This document shows, piece by piece, positions 42,282 through 49,561 of a stretch of DNA of 49,591 nucleotides. The notes under the pieces were generated by a model. It worked only from the letters and a program-made list of their open reading frames with translations. It had not been told where the DNA came from and ran no database searches. The DNA is taken from positions 1-49,591 of the forward strand of contig NZ_BMRE01000056.1 in the NCBI RefSeq assembly GCF_014648475.1, written 5' to 3'. The stretch is from Lentzea flava. GTDB taxonomy: Bacteria; Actinomycetota; Actinomycetes; Mycobacteriales; Pseudonocardiaceae. Numbering within the stretch: the first letter of the stretch is position 1; each line of letters begins with the position of its first letter. The position numbers and the translations under genes are program-made.

Positions 42282-42650
42282 ATGACGTACGACCCGTACA
42301 ACCCGAAGCAGCCGGGTGATCCATACGGCCAGCCCTACGGCCAGCAGCCGATGTACGGGCAGCAGCCGATGTACGGCGGCTACGGCTACCAGCCGCCCAA
42401 GCCGCAGACGAACGCGATCCTCGCGCTGGTGCTGTCGCTGGTGGGCTTCGCGACCTGCGGCGTGACGGCCATCGTCGGCGTCGTCTTCGGCCACATCGCG
42501 ATGGGACGGATCAAGCGGGGCGAGGAGGACGGCCGCGGCATGGCGCTCGCGGGCGTGATCATCGGTTACGTCGTCATCGCCGGCTGGCTGCTGTACCTGG
42601 CGATCGTCATCATCGCGATCATCGCGGCGGCGAACCAAGGTATTCGGTAG
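42282..42650 (+). CDS. DUF4190 small membrane protein (Rv1233c-like)
   Basis: A 122-residue protein. The N-terminal ~40 residues are Pro/Gln/Tyr/Gly-rich (YGQPYGQQPMYGQQPMYGGY), a low-complexity cytoplasmic tail with near-repeats of YGQQP. Two membrane helices follow (about 45-67 and 92-115) around the motif GVVFGHIAMGRIKRGEEDGR, which defines DUF4190. Function unknown. GGGGG precedes the ATG. In mycobacteria the same protein lies next to the MgtE-like and trehalose importer genes, as here. A possible TAAGAT -10 lies at 42246-42251. Confidence 0.85.
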   Translation: MTYDPYNPKQPGDPYGQPYGQQPMYGQQPMYGGYGYQPPKPQTNAILALVLSLVGFATCGVTAIVGVVFGHIAMGRIKRGEEDGRGMALAGVIIGYVVIAGWLLYLAIVIIAIIAAANQGIR

Positions 42651-42656
42651 CGAGGC

Positions 42657-42833
42657 TCAGCTCGCGAGGACGATCTCCAGGGAGTCGCCGCAGTGGCGGC
42701 ACACGTCGGCGAACACGTGGACGTCGGCATCGCATCCCGGGCAGCTGCGGAAGCTGCGCTCGAGCAGGTCGTCTTCGCGGCGCTTGAAGAGCCGCAACCG
42801 TCTGCTCGCCTTACCGTTACTCGAACGTGACAT
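42657..42833 (-). CDS. Small zinc-ribbon protein
   Basis: A 58-residue basic protein. The first half is Arg/Lys-rich (SRSSNGKASRRLRLFKRRED). The second has a zinc ribbon with CPGC (33-36) and CRHC (47-50), ending GDSLEIVLAS. It may bind nucleic acid or another protein; no family recognised. ATG at 42833 gives a compact start; the upstream in-frame extension includes the large inverted repeat and is unlikely. It converges with the DUF4190 gene at 6 bases. Confidence 0.7.
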   Translation of the reverse strand: MSRSSNGKASRRLRLFKRREDDLLERSFRSCPGCDADVHVFADVCRHCGDSLEIVLAS

Positions 42834-42880
42834 GCCCACGAGCATGCACCCCACCGGGGGGCCGATCGCAAACCTCGGTG

Positions 42881-42972
42881 ACGGATTGTGCGCCACTTCA
42901 CCCGTTTTGAACGCAACCTGTGACGGTCGAACACGTCCAGTGATTGTCGGGGTGAAGTAGCGCACAATCCGT
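42881..42972. repeat. 24-base near-perfect inverted repeat
   Basis: ACGGATTGTGCGCCACTTCA+CCCG (42881-42904) and the inverted copy at 42948-42972 differ by one base and one extra C, separated by 43 bases. It lies between the zinc-ribbon gene and the CoA-ester lyase, both on the minus strand. No ORF inside. It may be a paired regulator site, a long hairpin or a miniature mobile element. Confidence 0.85.
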
Positions 42973-42980
42973 AACGAACC

Positions 42981-43940
42981 TCAGTCCTCCGGCGGAGTCC
43001 AGACGTTCGACCGCGACATGCCGGCGGCACGGCCCTTGCCGGAGATCACCAGAGCCATCTTGCGCGACGCCTCGTCGATCATCTCGTCGCCGAGCATCAC
43101 CGCGCCGCGCTTACCCCCGGCCTCGGACGTGTAGTACTCGTACGCGTCGAGGATGTTCTCGGCGTGGTCGTAGTCCTCCTGCTTCGGGCTGAAGACCTCG
43201 TTGGCCGCCTCGATCTGGCCGGGGTGCAGCACCCACTTGCCGTCGAAGCCCAGCGCCGCGGAACGACCGGCGACGCGCTTGTAGCCCTCGACGTCGCGGA
43301 TCTGCAGGTAGGGGCCGTCGATGGCCTGCTTGTCGTGGGCCCGCGCGGCCATCAGGATCCGCATCAGGATGTAGTGGTAGGCGTCGCCGACGTCGTAGCC
43401 GGGCGGCTGCTCACCGACGACCAGCGACTTCATGTTGATCGACGCCATGAAGTCCGCGGGGCCGAAGATGATCGTCTCGACGCGCGGGGACGCGGTGGCG
43501 ATCGCGTTGACGTTGTTCAGGCCGAGGGCGTTCTCGATCTGCGCCTCGATGCCGATCTTGCCGACCTCGTAGCCCATCGTCTTCTCGATCTGCGTGATCA
43601 GGAAGTCGAGCGCGACGATCTGCTCCGGCGTCTGGACCTTCGGCAGCATGATGCAGTCGAGGTTCGCACCCGCGCCCTCGACGACCTCGGTGACGTCGCG
43701 GTAGGTCCACTCCGTCGTCCAGTCGTTCACGCGCACGACGCGAGCCTTGTCGCCCCAGCCGCCCTCGTTCAGCGAGGCGACGATGGTCTTGCGGGCGTCG
43801 GGCTTGGCCAGCGGCGCACAGGCGTCTTCCAGGTCCAGGAACACCTGGTCCGCCGGCAGCGTGCGCGCCTTGTCGATCATCTTCTGGCTCGAGCCGGGGA
43901 CCGCCAGACACGAGCGACGGGGACGCTGCTGGTCGACCAC
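42981..43940 (-). CDS. HpcH/HpaI aldolase-family CoA-ester lyase (malyl/methylmalyl-CoA lyase-like)
   Basis: A 319-residue TIM-barrel lyase. RSCLAVPGSSQKMIDKARTL (9-28) and VFLDLEDACAPLAK (33-46) are the CitE/Mcl start with the metal-binding Glu. IGIEAQIENALGLNNV (about 134-149) and IIFGPADFMASI hold the second Glu and Asp. WVLHPGQIEAANEVF is the closing motif. Strong likeness to the lyase of streptomycete ethylmalonyl-CoA clusters, where it cleaves beta-methylmalyl-CoA and malyl-CoA; this function is inference here. GTG at 43940 follows GAGGAGG. Confidence 0.88.
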   Translation of the reverse strand: MVDQQRPRRSCLAVPGSSQKMIDKARTLPADQVFLDLEDACAPLAKPDARKTIVASLNEGGWGDKARVVRVNDWTTEWTYRDVTEVVEGAGANLDCIMLPKVQTPEQIVALDFLITQIEKTMGYEVGKIGIEAQIENALGLNNVNAIATASPRVETIIFGPADFMASINMKSLVVGEQPPGYDVGDAYHYILMRILMAARAHDKQAIDGPYLQIRDVEGYKRVAGRSAALGFDGKWVLHPGQIEAANEVFSPKQEDYDHAENILDAYEYYTSEAGGKRGAVMLGDEMIDEASRKMALVISGKGRAAGMSRSNVWTPPED

Positions 43941-44050
43941 TGGAGTACCTCCTCGTACCGGCCGGTAACTATCTGCGCCACAGTGGCACGGGTCGCGTTC
44001 GGGCGCATATTCGCTGAGTCCCGTTTCACAAAGCCTGGCAGGCTGAACCG

Positions 44051-44389
44051 GTGGAGATCACTCGAGTACTGGACGCGGCGCTGCGCAAAGCGGCGGCCGT
44101 GTGGATCACCTCGCCCGGCCACGAACCTCGTCTCGTGCACGCGCACTGGCGTGACGACGCGCTGTGGGTCATCACCGGCGGCACCGAACAAGAGGTGCCT
44201 GGTCTGACTCAGGGAGCCCAGGTCACCGTCACCGTGCGCTCCCCCAGCACGCACTCGCACCTCATCGACGCCACCGCGACCGCGCACCTCACCGAACCCG
44301 ACGAGGAGACGACGCAGGCGTTGCGGACGGCCCGCCTCAACACCAAACCGGAGTGGGAAGCGGTGTACCGCCTGGAGTTCAGCGCATGA
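44051..44389 (+). CDS. Pyridoxamine-5'-phosphate-oxidase-like (split-barrel) protein
   Basis: A 112-residue small flavin-type barrel protein. VLDAALRKAAAVWITSPGHE then HAHWRDDALWVITGG forms the first strands, with VTVTVRSPSTHSHLIDATAT in the middle and ALRTARLNTKPEWEAVYRLE at the end, a pattern of PNPOx/FMN- or F420-binding families. The cofactor is not certain. GTG start at 44051. It overlaps the kinase gene by 4 bases (ATGA), so the two are coupled; the 110-base gap upstream is shared with the lyase. Confidence 0.65.
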   Translation: MEITRVLDAALRKAAAVWITSPGHEPRLVHAHWRDDALWVITGGTEQEVPGLTQGAQVTVTVRSPSTHSHLIDATATAHLTEPDEETTQALRTARLNTKPEWEAVYRLEFSA

Positions 44390-45225
44390 TCACCGTTCCG
44401 GAAGGCTTCGGTCTCTATCTCGGCGACAGAGCTGACGAGTGGGTGGCCTCCCTGCCGAAACTCGCCACGAAGGCGTGCTCCCGCTGGCAGCTCACCCCCG
44501 ACGGGGCGGTGATGAACGGGTACTGCGCCGTCGTGTTGCCGGTCCGCCGAGCCGACGGGCACCCGGCCGTGCTCAAGATCACCTGGGTTGGCGAGGAAAC
44601 CGAGAACGAACCACTGGCGCTGAGGCTCTACGACGGCGACGGCGTGGTGCGGCTACTCGATCACGACGAGGAGCTCGGCGCGCTGCTGCTCGAACGCCTC
44701 GACCACACGCGCACGCTGAACCACGAGCCGATCGAGACGGCTGTCGACGTGATCGGCTCGCTGCTGCGGCGTCATCGCGAGCTGAAGGCACCCGCGGAGA
44801 TCCGCAGGTTCGAGGGCGACCTCGACGACCACCCGGCGGTGCCTCGCCGGATGCTCGACGCCGCACGTGAGATCGGCGACACCAGGTCGATGGGCACCAC
44901 GCTCGTCAACGAGGACCTGCACTACGAGAACGTGCTGCGCGGCGACCGCGAACCGTGGTTGATGATCGACCCGAAGCCGCTGTCCGGTGACCGCGAGTAC
45001 TGCATGATTCCGTTGCTGTGGAACAGGTTCGACGAGCTGGACGGCCGCAAGGGGATCACCGACAGGTTCCTCGCGCTGTGCGACGCCGGTGAGCTCGACG
45101 TCGCCAAGGCGCGTGACTGGACGTTCTACCGCGCCGTCGCGAACTGGATCTGGGCGCTCGAAGAGGACTTGGCGGACTTGGCGGACAAGTGCGCAGAGAT
45201 CGCCGGGTGGGCCGCCAGAACCTGA
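44386..45225 (+). CDS. Aminoglycoside/hydroxyurea phosphotransferase-like kinase (APH(6) family)
   Basis: A 279-residue protein of the family that includes streptomycin 6-kinase. VLKITWVGEETENEPLALRL (about 60-79) holds the ATP-binding Lys and Glu. The catalytic loop reads LVNEDLHYENVLRG (about 173-186), with Asp and Asn in place but Asn where the first His of HxDxxxxN usually is. WLMIDPKPLSGDREY is the metal-binding and family motif. It could confer resistance to streptomycin or hydroxyurea, or act on a native metabolite. Coupled to the preceding gene (ATGA). Confidence 0.85.
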   Translation: MITVPEGFGLYLGDRADEWVASLPKLATKACSRWQLTPDGAVMNGYCAVVLPVRRADGHPAVLKITWVGEETENEPLALRLYDGDGVVRLLDHDEELGALLLERLDHTRTLNHEPIETAVDVIGSLLRRHRELKAPAEIRRFEGDLDDHPAVPRRMLDAAREIGDTRSMGTTLVNEDLHYENVLRGDREPWLMIDPKPLSGDREYCMIPLLWNRFDELDGRKGITDRFLALCDAGELDVAKARDWTFYRAVANWIWALEEDLADLADKCAEIAGWAART

Positions 45226-45239
45226 TCTAGCCTGGTCAT

Positions 45240-46493
45240 GTGGTGGCTGTGAACCGGGTGTACATCGCTCAGCTGGCCGGACTTCCCGTCTTCGGCCCCG
45301 ACGGCGAACCGATCGGCAAGGCCCGCGACGTCGTGATCAGTCTCCGGATCGACCGCCAGCCGCCGCGGGTGCTCGGCATGGTCGTGGAACTGGTGACCCG
45401 CCGGCGCATCTTCGTGCCGATGCTGCGGCTCACCTCGATCGAGCCGAACGCGGTCACGCTCGCGACCGGATCGGTGAACCTGCGGCCGTTCCACCAGCGC
45501 GTCAACGAGGTGATGGTGATCGGCGAGCTGCTCGACGCCAAGATCCAGCTCGCCGACGGCAGCACGGCGATCGTCGTGGACGCCGCGATGGAGCTCACCC
45601 GCACCCGCGACTGGCGGGTGGTGAAGGTGGCAGCCCGGCAGCGCACCGGCAGGTTCGGTTTCAAGGGCCCGACGCAGGTCTTCCGCTGGGAGGACGTCGG
45701 CGGCCTGAGCGTCAACGAGATCGCGGGCCAGCCGCAGGGCGCCCAGCAGCTCGTCGCGGTGTTCGAGGGCATGCGCGCGGCGGACGTGGCTCATGCGCTG
45801 CACGAACTGCCGCCCAAGCGGCGCCACGAGGTGGCGGACGCGCTGGACGACGAGCGGCTCGCCGACGTCATCGAAGAACTGTCCGAAGAGGACCAGAAGG
45901 ACATCCTGTCTCACCTGGACGAGGAACGCGCCGCGGACATCCTGGAGGCGATGAACCCGGACGACGCGGCCGACCTGCTGGGCGAGCTGTCCGAGGGCAC
46001 CAAGGACCGGTTGCTGGAGCTGATGGAACCCGAGGAGTCCGAACCGGTCCGGCGGTTGCTCGAGTACTCGTTCGACACCGCCGGTGGTCTGATGACGCCG
46101 GAGCCGATCATCCTCACGCCGGACGCGACGATCGCGGAGGCGTTGGCACGAGTGCGAAATCCCGATCTGACGCCCGCACTGGCATCGATGGTCTTCGTGT
46201 GCCGCTCGCCCTCGGCCACCCCGACCGGCCGCTACCTCGGCTGCGTCCACATCCAGCGGCTGCTGCGCGAACCGCCGTCCGATCTGGTCGCCGGCGTGCT
46301 CGACACCTCACTGGTGCGGCTGCCGCCGTCGGCCTCGCTGAGCGATGTCACCCGCTACTTCGCCACCTACAACCTGGTGTGCGCCCCGGTCACCGACGAG
46401 GACGAGCACCTGCTCGGCGCGGTGACCGTCGACGACGTGCTGGACCACCTGCTGCCGGACAACTGGCGCGAGACGGGACTGAGCCATGCCTGA
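45240..46493 (+). CDS. Soluble MgtE-N / CBS domain protein with PRC-barrel start (Rv1232c-like)
   Basis: A 417-residue protein. The first ~150 residues form two PRC-barrel-like halves (VYIAQLAGLPVFGPDGEPIG, then NEVMVIGELLDAKIQLADG). An MgtE N-terminal superhelix follows (about 175-275, with LHELPPKRRHEVADALDDER), then two CBS domains (about 285-410, GGLMTPEPIILTPDATIAEA). The membrane channel of MgtE is absent, so it is not a transporter itself; it may sense Mg2+ or adenosyl nucleotides. Annotation pipelines often call it 'magnesium transporter'. A GTG run allows starts at 45240, 45243 or 45249. Overlaps the DUF1003 gene by 8 bases. Confidence 0.85.
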   Translation: MVAVNRVYIAQLAGLPVFGPDGEPIGKARDVVISLRIDRQPPRVLGMVVELVTRRRIFVPMLRLTSIEPNAVTLATGSVNLRPFHQRVNEVMVIGELLDAKIQLADGSTAIVVDAAMELTRTRDWRVVKVAARQRTGRFGFKGPTQVFRWEDVGGLSVNEIAGQPQGAQQLVAVFEGMRAADVAHALHELPPKRRHEVADALDDERLADVIEELSEEDQKDILSHLDEERAADILEAMNPDDAADLLGELSEGTKDRLLELMEPEESEPVRRLLEYSFDTAGGLMTPEPIILTPDATIAEALARVRNPDLTPALASMVFVCRSPSATPTGRYLGCVHIQRLLREPPSDLVAGVLDTSLVRLPPSASLSDVTRYFATYNLVCAPVTDEDEHLLGAVTVDDVLDHLLPDNWRETGLSHA

Positions 46494-46971
46494 ACTGCTG
46501 CCGCGGCGCAGACTCGACCAGCCGCGCGAGCCGCGTGGCCTCCGCTTCTCGATCGACCCCGAGGCGTTCGGCCAGTTCTCCGAACGGCTCGCGCGGTTCC
46601 TGGGGACCGGCAAGTTCCTGTTCTGGCAGACGCTGATCGTCGTCGCGTGGATCGCGCTGAACCTGTTCGCCGTGACCCTGCAGTGGGACCCGTACCCGTT
46701 CATCCTGCTGAACCTGGCGTTCTCGACGCAGGCCGCCTACGCCGCGCCGTTGATCCTGCTCGCGCAGAACCGGCAGGACGACCGGGACCGGGTGTCGCTG
46801 GAGGAGGACCGGGCGCGGGCGGCGCAGACCAAGGCGGACACCGAGTTCCTCGCCCGTGAGCTGGCGGCGTTGCGGCTCGCGGTGGGTGAGGTGGCGACGC
46901 GCGACTTCATCCGCAGTGAGCTGGAGAAGCTGGTGAAGGAGCAGAACAACCAGCGGAAGGTCAGACCGTGA
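46486..46971 (+). CDS. DUF1003 membrane protein (Rv1231c-like)
   Basis: A 161-residue protein with the DUF1003 core. FSERLARFLGTGKFLFWQTL (about 27-46) leads to the first helix, and LNLFAVTLQWDPYPFILLNL to the second. AAPLILLAQNRQDDRDRVSL is the family's closing motif. The C-terminal ~50 residues form a coiled-coil-like segment (EEDRARAAQTKADTEFLARE). Function unknown. It overlaps both neighbours (8 bases with the MgtE-N gene, 4 bases GTGA with the next), so the three are coupled, as in mycobacteria. Confidence 0.88.
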   Translation: MPELLPRRRLDQPREPRGLRFSIDPEAFGQFSERLARFLGTGKFLFWQTLIVVAWIALNLFAVTLQWDPYPFILLNLAFSTQAAYAAPLILLAQNRQDDRDRVSLEEDRARAAQTKADTEFLARELAALRLAVGEVATRDFIRSELEKLVKEQNNQRKVRP

Positions 46972-47426
46972 CGGTCGAGGAGTTCCGCGACGTCGTGGGG
47001 TTGTGGCACGTCGACCGGCGATCGGCCGCCGACGTCGTCCGGGCGGCGTGCGATCTGCTCGTGGCGGGCGTGGACGGCCCGGCGATGTCCCGGCTCGCCG
47101 CGGCGTCGGTGCGGACCGCTGACGACGAGGTTCCGCTTCTGCTGGAGGACGCGATGACCGAGGTCGGTCTGGAGCACCACCACCTCGGCTCGGACGGCGG
47201 GTTGGAAGCCGGCGTGCGGGCGATGGCGAGGCTGACGCTCGCCGGTGAGCTCTCGCCGCGGGAGCTGGCCAGGTGGGCGCATCGCTGGTGTGGTCACGAC
47301 CGGCTGGAGCTGGCGGACGGACTGGCGCTGCTCGACGACGTCTACGACGAACGCGAGCTGGCCGGTCTGACCGAAGAGGACGTCGACGAGGAGGTGCTGG
47401 CGGAGGTGCGCCGGATCACGGCCTGA
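46968..47426 (+). CDS. Unknown acidic helical protein
   Basis: A 152-residue acidic protein, mainly helical: VDRRSAADVVRAACDLLVAG near the start, and HRWCGHDRLELADGLALLDD, then VYDERELAGLTEEDVDEEVL near the end. No membrane helix, signal or known domain. It starts at a GTG overlapping the DUF1003 stop, so it is co-translated, and overlaps the convergent Nudix gene by 11 bases. Confidence 0.6.
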   Translation: MTVEEFRDVVGLWHVDRRSAADVVRAACDLLVAGVDGPAMSRLAAASVRTADDEVPLLLEDAMTEVGLEHHHLGSDGGLEAGVRAMARLTLAGELSPRELARWAHRWCGHDRLELADGLALLDDVYDERELAGLTEEDVDEEVLAEVRRITA

Positions 47427-47814
47427 CCTGTCCGCTCGCGACCAGGTCCGCCAGCACCTCGTGGATCGCGGGCGCCGTCTCGACGTGCTCGCGGTACTCG
47501 TCGCGCGTCACGTACGTCAGCTCGGCGATCTCGCTCGTCGGTTGCGGCGTGCCCAGCAACGAGGCCGTGAAACAGGTCATGTCGACCATCGCACCCTCGC
47601 CCTCCCCGTACGCCGGGGCGACGTAGCGCTTCAACACCGACGGCCGCTCCAGCTCGATCCCGAGCTCCTCCCGCACCTCCCGGCGCAGGGCGTCGGACGG
47701 GGCCTCGCCCGGCTCGATCTTGCCGCCGGGGAGGTAGAAGGCCTTCTTGTTGCGTGAGCGCACAACGAGGAGGCGGCCGGCCTCGACGTGCACAAGACCC
47801 ACCACGGTGATCAC
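47416..47814 (-). CDS. NUDIX hydrolase
   Basis: A 132-residue Nudix enzyme. The box GKIEPGEAPSDALRREVREE+LGI (about 31-53) has all key residues. AFYLPGG precedes it and GAMVDMTCFTASLLG follows. MutT/YmaB-like small form; substrate cannot be deduced. Its ATG overlaps the stop of the MarR gene by 4 bases, so it is the second gene of a MarR-Nudix operon. Confidence 0.88.
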   Translation of the reverse strand: MITVVGLVHVEAGRLLVVRSRNKKAFYLPGGKIEPGEAPSDALRREVREELGIELERPSVLKRYVAPAYGEGEGAMVDMTCFTASLLGTPQPTSEIAELTYVTRDEYREHVETAPAIHEVLADLVASGQVRP

Positions 47815-48278
47815 GGATACACGTCGTCCGCTGCCAGGCGGTCGCAGGTGCGGCCGAAGGCCTCGAGCTCACCGGGCCCGAAGCTCTCCCCGAAGTGTTC
47901 GGCGACTCCCGCGAGGTGGGTGGCGGACGCGCTGCGCAGGCGTTCGGCACCGAGCGGTGTGAGCACGGCCACGATGCCGCGTCCATCACCGTCGGCGCGT
48001 TCCCGCCCGACCAGGCCCGCACGTTCCAGACGGTCCACCAGGCGGGTCACGCCAGAGCGGGACAGCAGGACGGCGTCGGCCAGTTCGGTCATGCGCATGC
48101 GCATGGAAGGCGTCTCGGCCAGTTGAACCAGCACGTCGTACGCCGCGAGCGAAAGGCGCTGCTCAGCAATCAGTTCGGCCTCGAGGACCCTCGTGATCCG
48201 TGCATGCGCGCGGAGGAACGATCGCCACACCCCTAGCTCGACACGGGTGGGCAACCGGGAACTACCCGATTCCGGCAC
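47811..48278 (-). CDS. MarR-family transcriptional regulator
   Basis: A 155-residue winged helix repressor. The N-terminal dimer helix is LGVWRSFLRAHARITRVLEA (15-34). The DNA-binding helices are RMTELADAVLLSRSGVTRLV (about 62-81), followed by DRLERAGLVGRERADGDGRG, the wing. It likely binds its own 103-base upstream region, shared with the divergent mrp gene, and may respond to a phenolic ligand or oxidation; no cysteines are present for redox sensing. Confidence 0.9.
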   Translation of the reverse strand: MPESGSSRLPTRVELGVWRSFLRAHARITRVLEAELIAEQRLSLAAYDVLVQLAETPSMRMRMTELADAVLLSRSGVTRLVDRLERAGLVGRERADGDGRGIVAVLTPLGAERLRSASATHLAGVAEHFGESFGPGELEAFGRTCDRLAADDVYP

Positions 48279-48381
48279 GGACGTCGATGTTACGGACAGC
48301 TGCGGCCCCGCTACGACCTGGCCCTGTGGTCAAAAGTGACCGGCCGGTAGGACAGGTGTGAACCGGACGTAGCATGGCTGG

Positions 48382-49527
48382 GTGACCACCACGCAGCCCC
48401 TCCCCACCGTCGAGGACGTCCGCAAGGCGCTCGCCGGTGTGCAGGACCCCGAGATCCGCCGCCCGATCACCGAGATCGGCATGGTCAAGGACGTCGAGGT
48501 GGGCTCGGACGGCGCTGTGGTCGTCGGGGTGTACCTGACGGTCGCGGGCTGCCCGATGCGCGACAAGATCACCAAGGACGTCACCGCGGCCGTAGAGGCG
48601 CTCGACGGCGTCTCGTCCGTGCGCGTCGACCTCGACGTGATGAGCGATGCCCAGCGCACCGAGCTGCGCAAGACGTTGCGCGGCGGCACCGAGGAGCCGG
48701 TCATCCCGTTCGCCCAGCCGGGCTCGCTGACGCGCGTGTACTGCGTCGCGTCCGGCAAGGGCGGGGTCGGCAAGTCCTCGGTGACCGTGAACCTGGCCGT
48801 GGCGATGGCCGAGCGCGGCCTGTCGGTCGGCATCGTGGACGCGGACATCTACGGCCACTCGATCCCGCGCATGCTCGGTGCCGACGGCAAGCCCACCCAG
48901 GTCGAAAAGATGATCATGCCGCCGCAGGCGCACGACGTGAAGGTCATCTCGATCGGCATGTTCACGCCGGGCAACACCCCGGTCGTGTGGCGCGGCCCGA
49001 TGCTGCACAGGGCCCTGCAGCAGTTCCTCGCGGACGTGTTCTGGGGCGACCTCGACGTGCTGCTGCTCGACCTGCCGCCCGGCACCGGCGACGTGGCCAT
49101 CTCGGTGGCGCAGCTCGTGCCGAACGCCGAGATCCTGGTCGTGACGACGCCGCAGCAGGCAGCCGCCGAGGTGGCGGAGCGGGCGGGATCGATCGCCCTG
49201 CAGACGCGTCAGCGCGTCGCGGGCGTCATCGAGAACATGTCGTACTTCGAGATGCCGGACGGTTCACGCGCGGAGATCTTCGGCGCGGGTGGCGGTCAGG
49301 CCGTCGCGGAGTCGCTGACCACCACCATCGGCTCCGAGGTGCCGTTGCTCGGCCAGGTCCCGCTGGACCCGCGGCTGCGCGAGAACGGCGACACGGGCAC
49401 CCCGATCGTGCAGGCCGTGCCGGACTCGGCAGCGGCTCAGGTGCTCTCGGACGTCGCCAAGAAGCTGACCGTGAAGTCGCGCGGCCTGGCGGGCCGTCTG
49501 CTGAACGTCTCCCCCGCCGGCCGGTAG
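48382..49527 (+). CDS. mrp: Mrp/NBP35 ATPase (Fe-S cluster carrier type) with DUF59 domain
   Basis: A 381-residue P-loop protein. A DUF59/MIP18-type domain (about 5-88, with LTVAGCPMRDKI) is joined to the Mrp ATPase. Walker A is ASGKGGVGKSSVTVNLAV (123-140), then GIVDADIYGHSIPRMLG, and the Walker B-like LLLDLPPGTGDVAI. The family ferries Fe-S clusters to apo-proteins. The CxxC motif that binds the cluster in most bacteria should follow IENMSYFE, but the sequence there reads MPDGSRAEIFG, so it is missing; this also seems true of other actinobacterial Mrp proteins. GTG start. In mycobacteria mrp (Rv1229c) lies at the same place in the cluster. Confidence 0.92.
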   Translation: MTTTQPLPTVEDVRKALAGVQDPEIRRPITEIGMVKDVEVGSDGAVVVGVYLTVAGCPMRDKITKDVTAAVEALDGVSSVRVDLDVMSDAQRTELRKTLRGGTEEPVIPFAQPGSLTRVYCVASGKGGVGKSSVTVNLAVAMAERGLSVGIVDADIYGHSIPRMLGADGKPTQVEKMIMPPQAHDVKVISIGMFTPGNTPVVWRGPMLHRALQQFLADVFWGDLDVLLLDLPPGTGDVAISVAQLVPNAEILVVTTPQQAAAEVAERAGSIALQTRQRVAGVIENMSYFEMPDGSRAEIFGAGGGQAVAESLTTTIGSEVPLLGQVPLDPRLRENGDTGTPIVQAVPDSAAAQVLSDVAKKLTVKSRGLAGRLLNVSPAGR

Positions 49528-49535
49528 CTGGAAAC

Positions 49536-49561
49536 GATGAACGGCGCTTTTGTGCACCTGA
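49536..49561 (+). repeat. Half-copy of dispersed palindromic intergenic element
   Basis: GATGAACGGCGCTTTTGTGC followed by ACCTGA, the inverse of 64-89 and close to the left arm of 19721-19769. It begins 9 bases after the mrp stop. A matching right arm, if present, would lie past the end of the window; the last bases visible (ACCGATGAGTTAG) do not show one. Confidence 0.7.
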
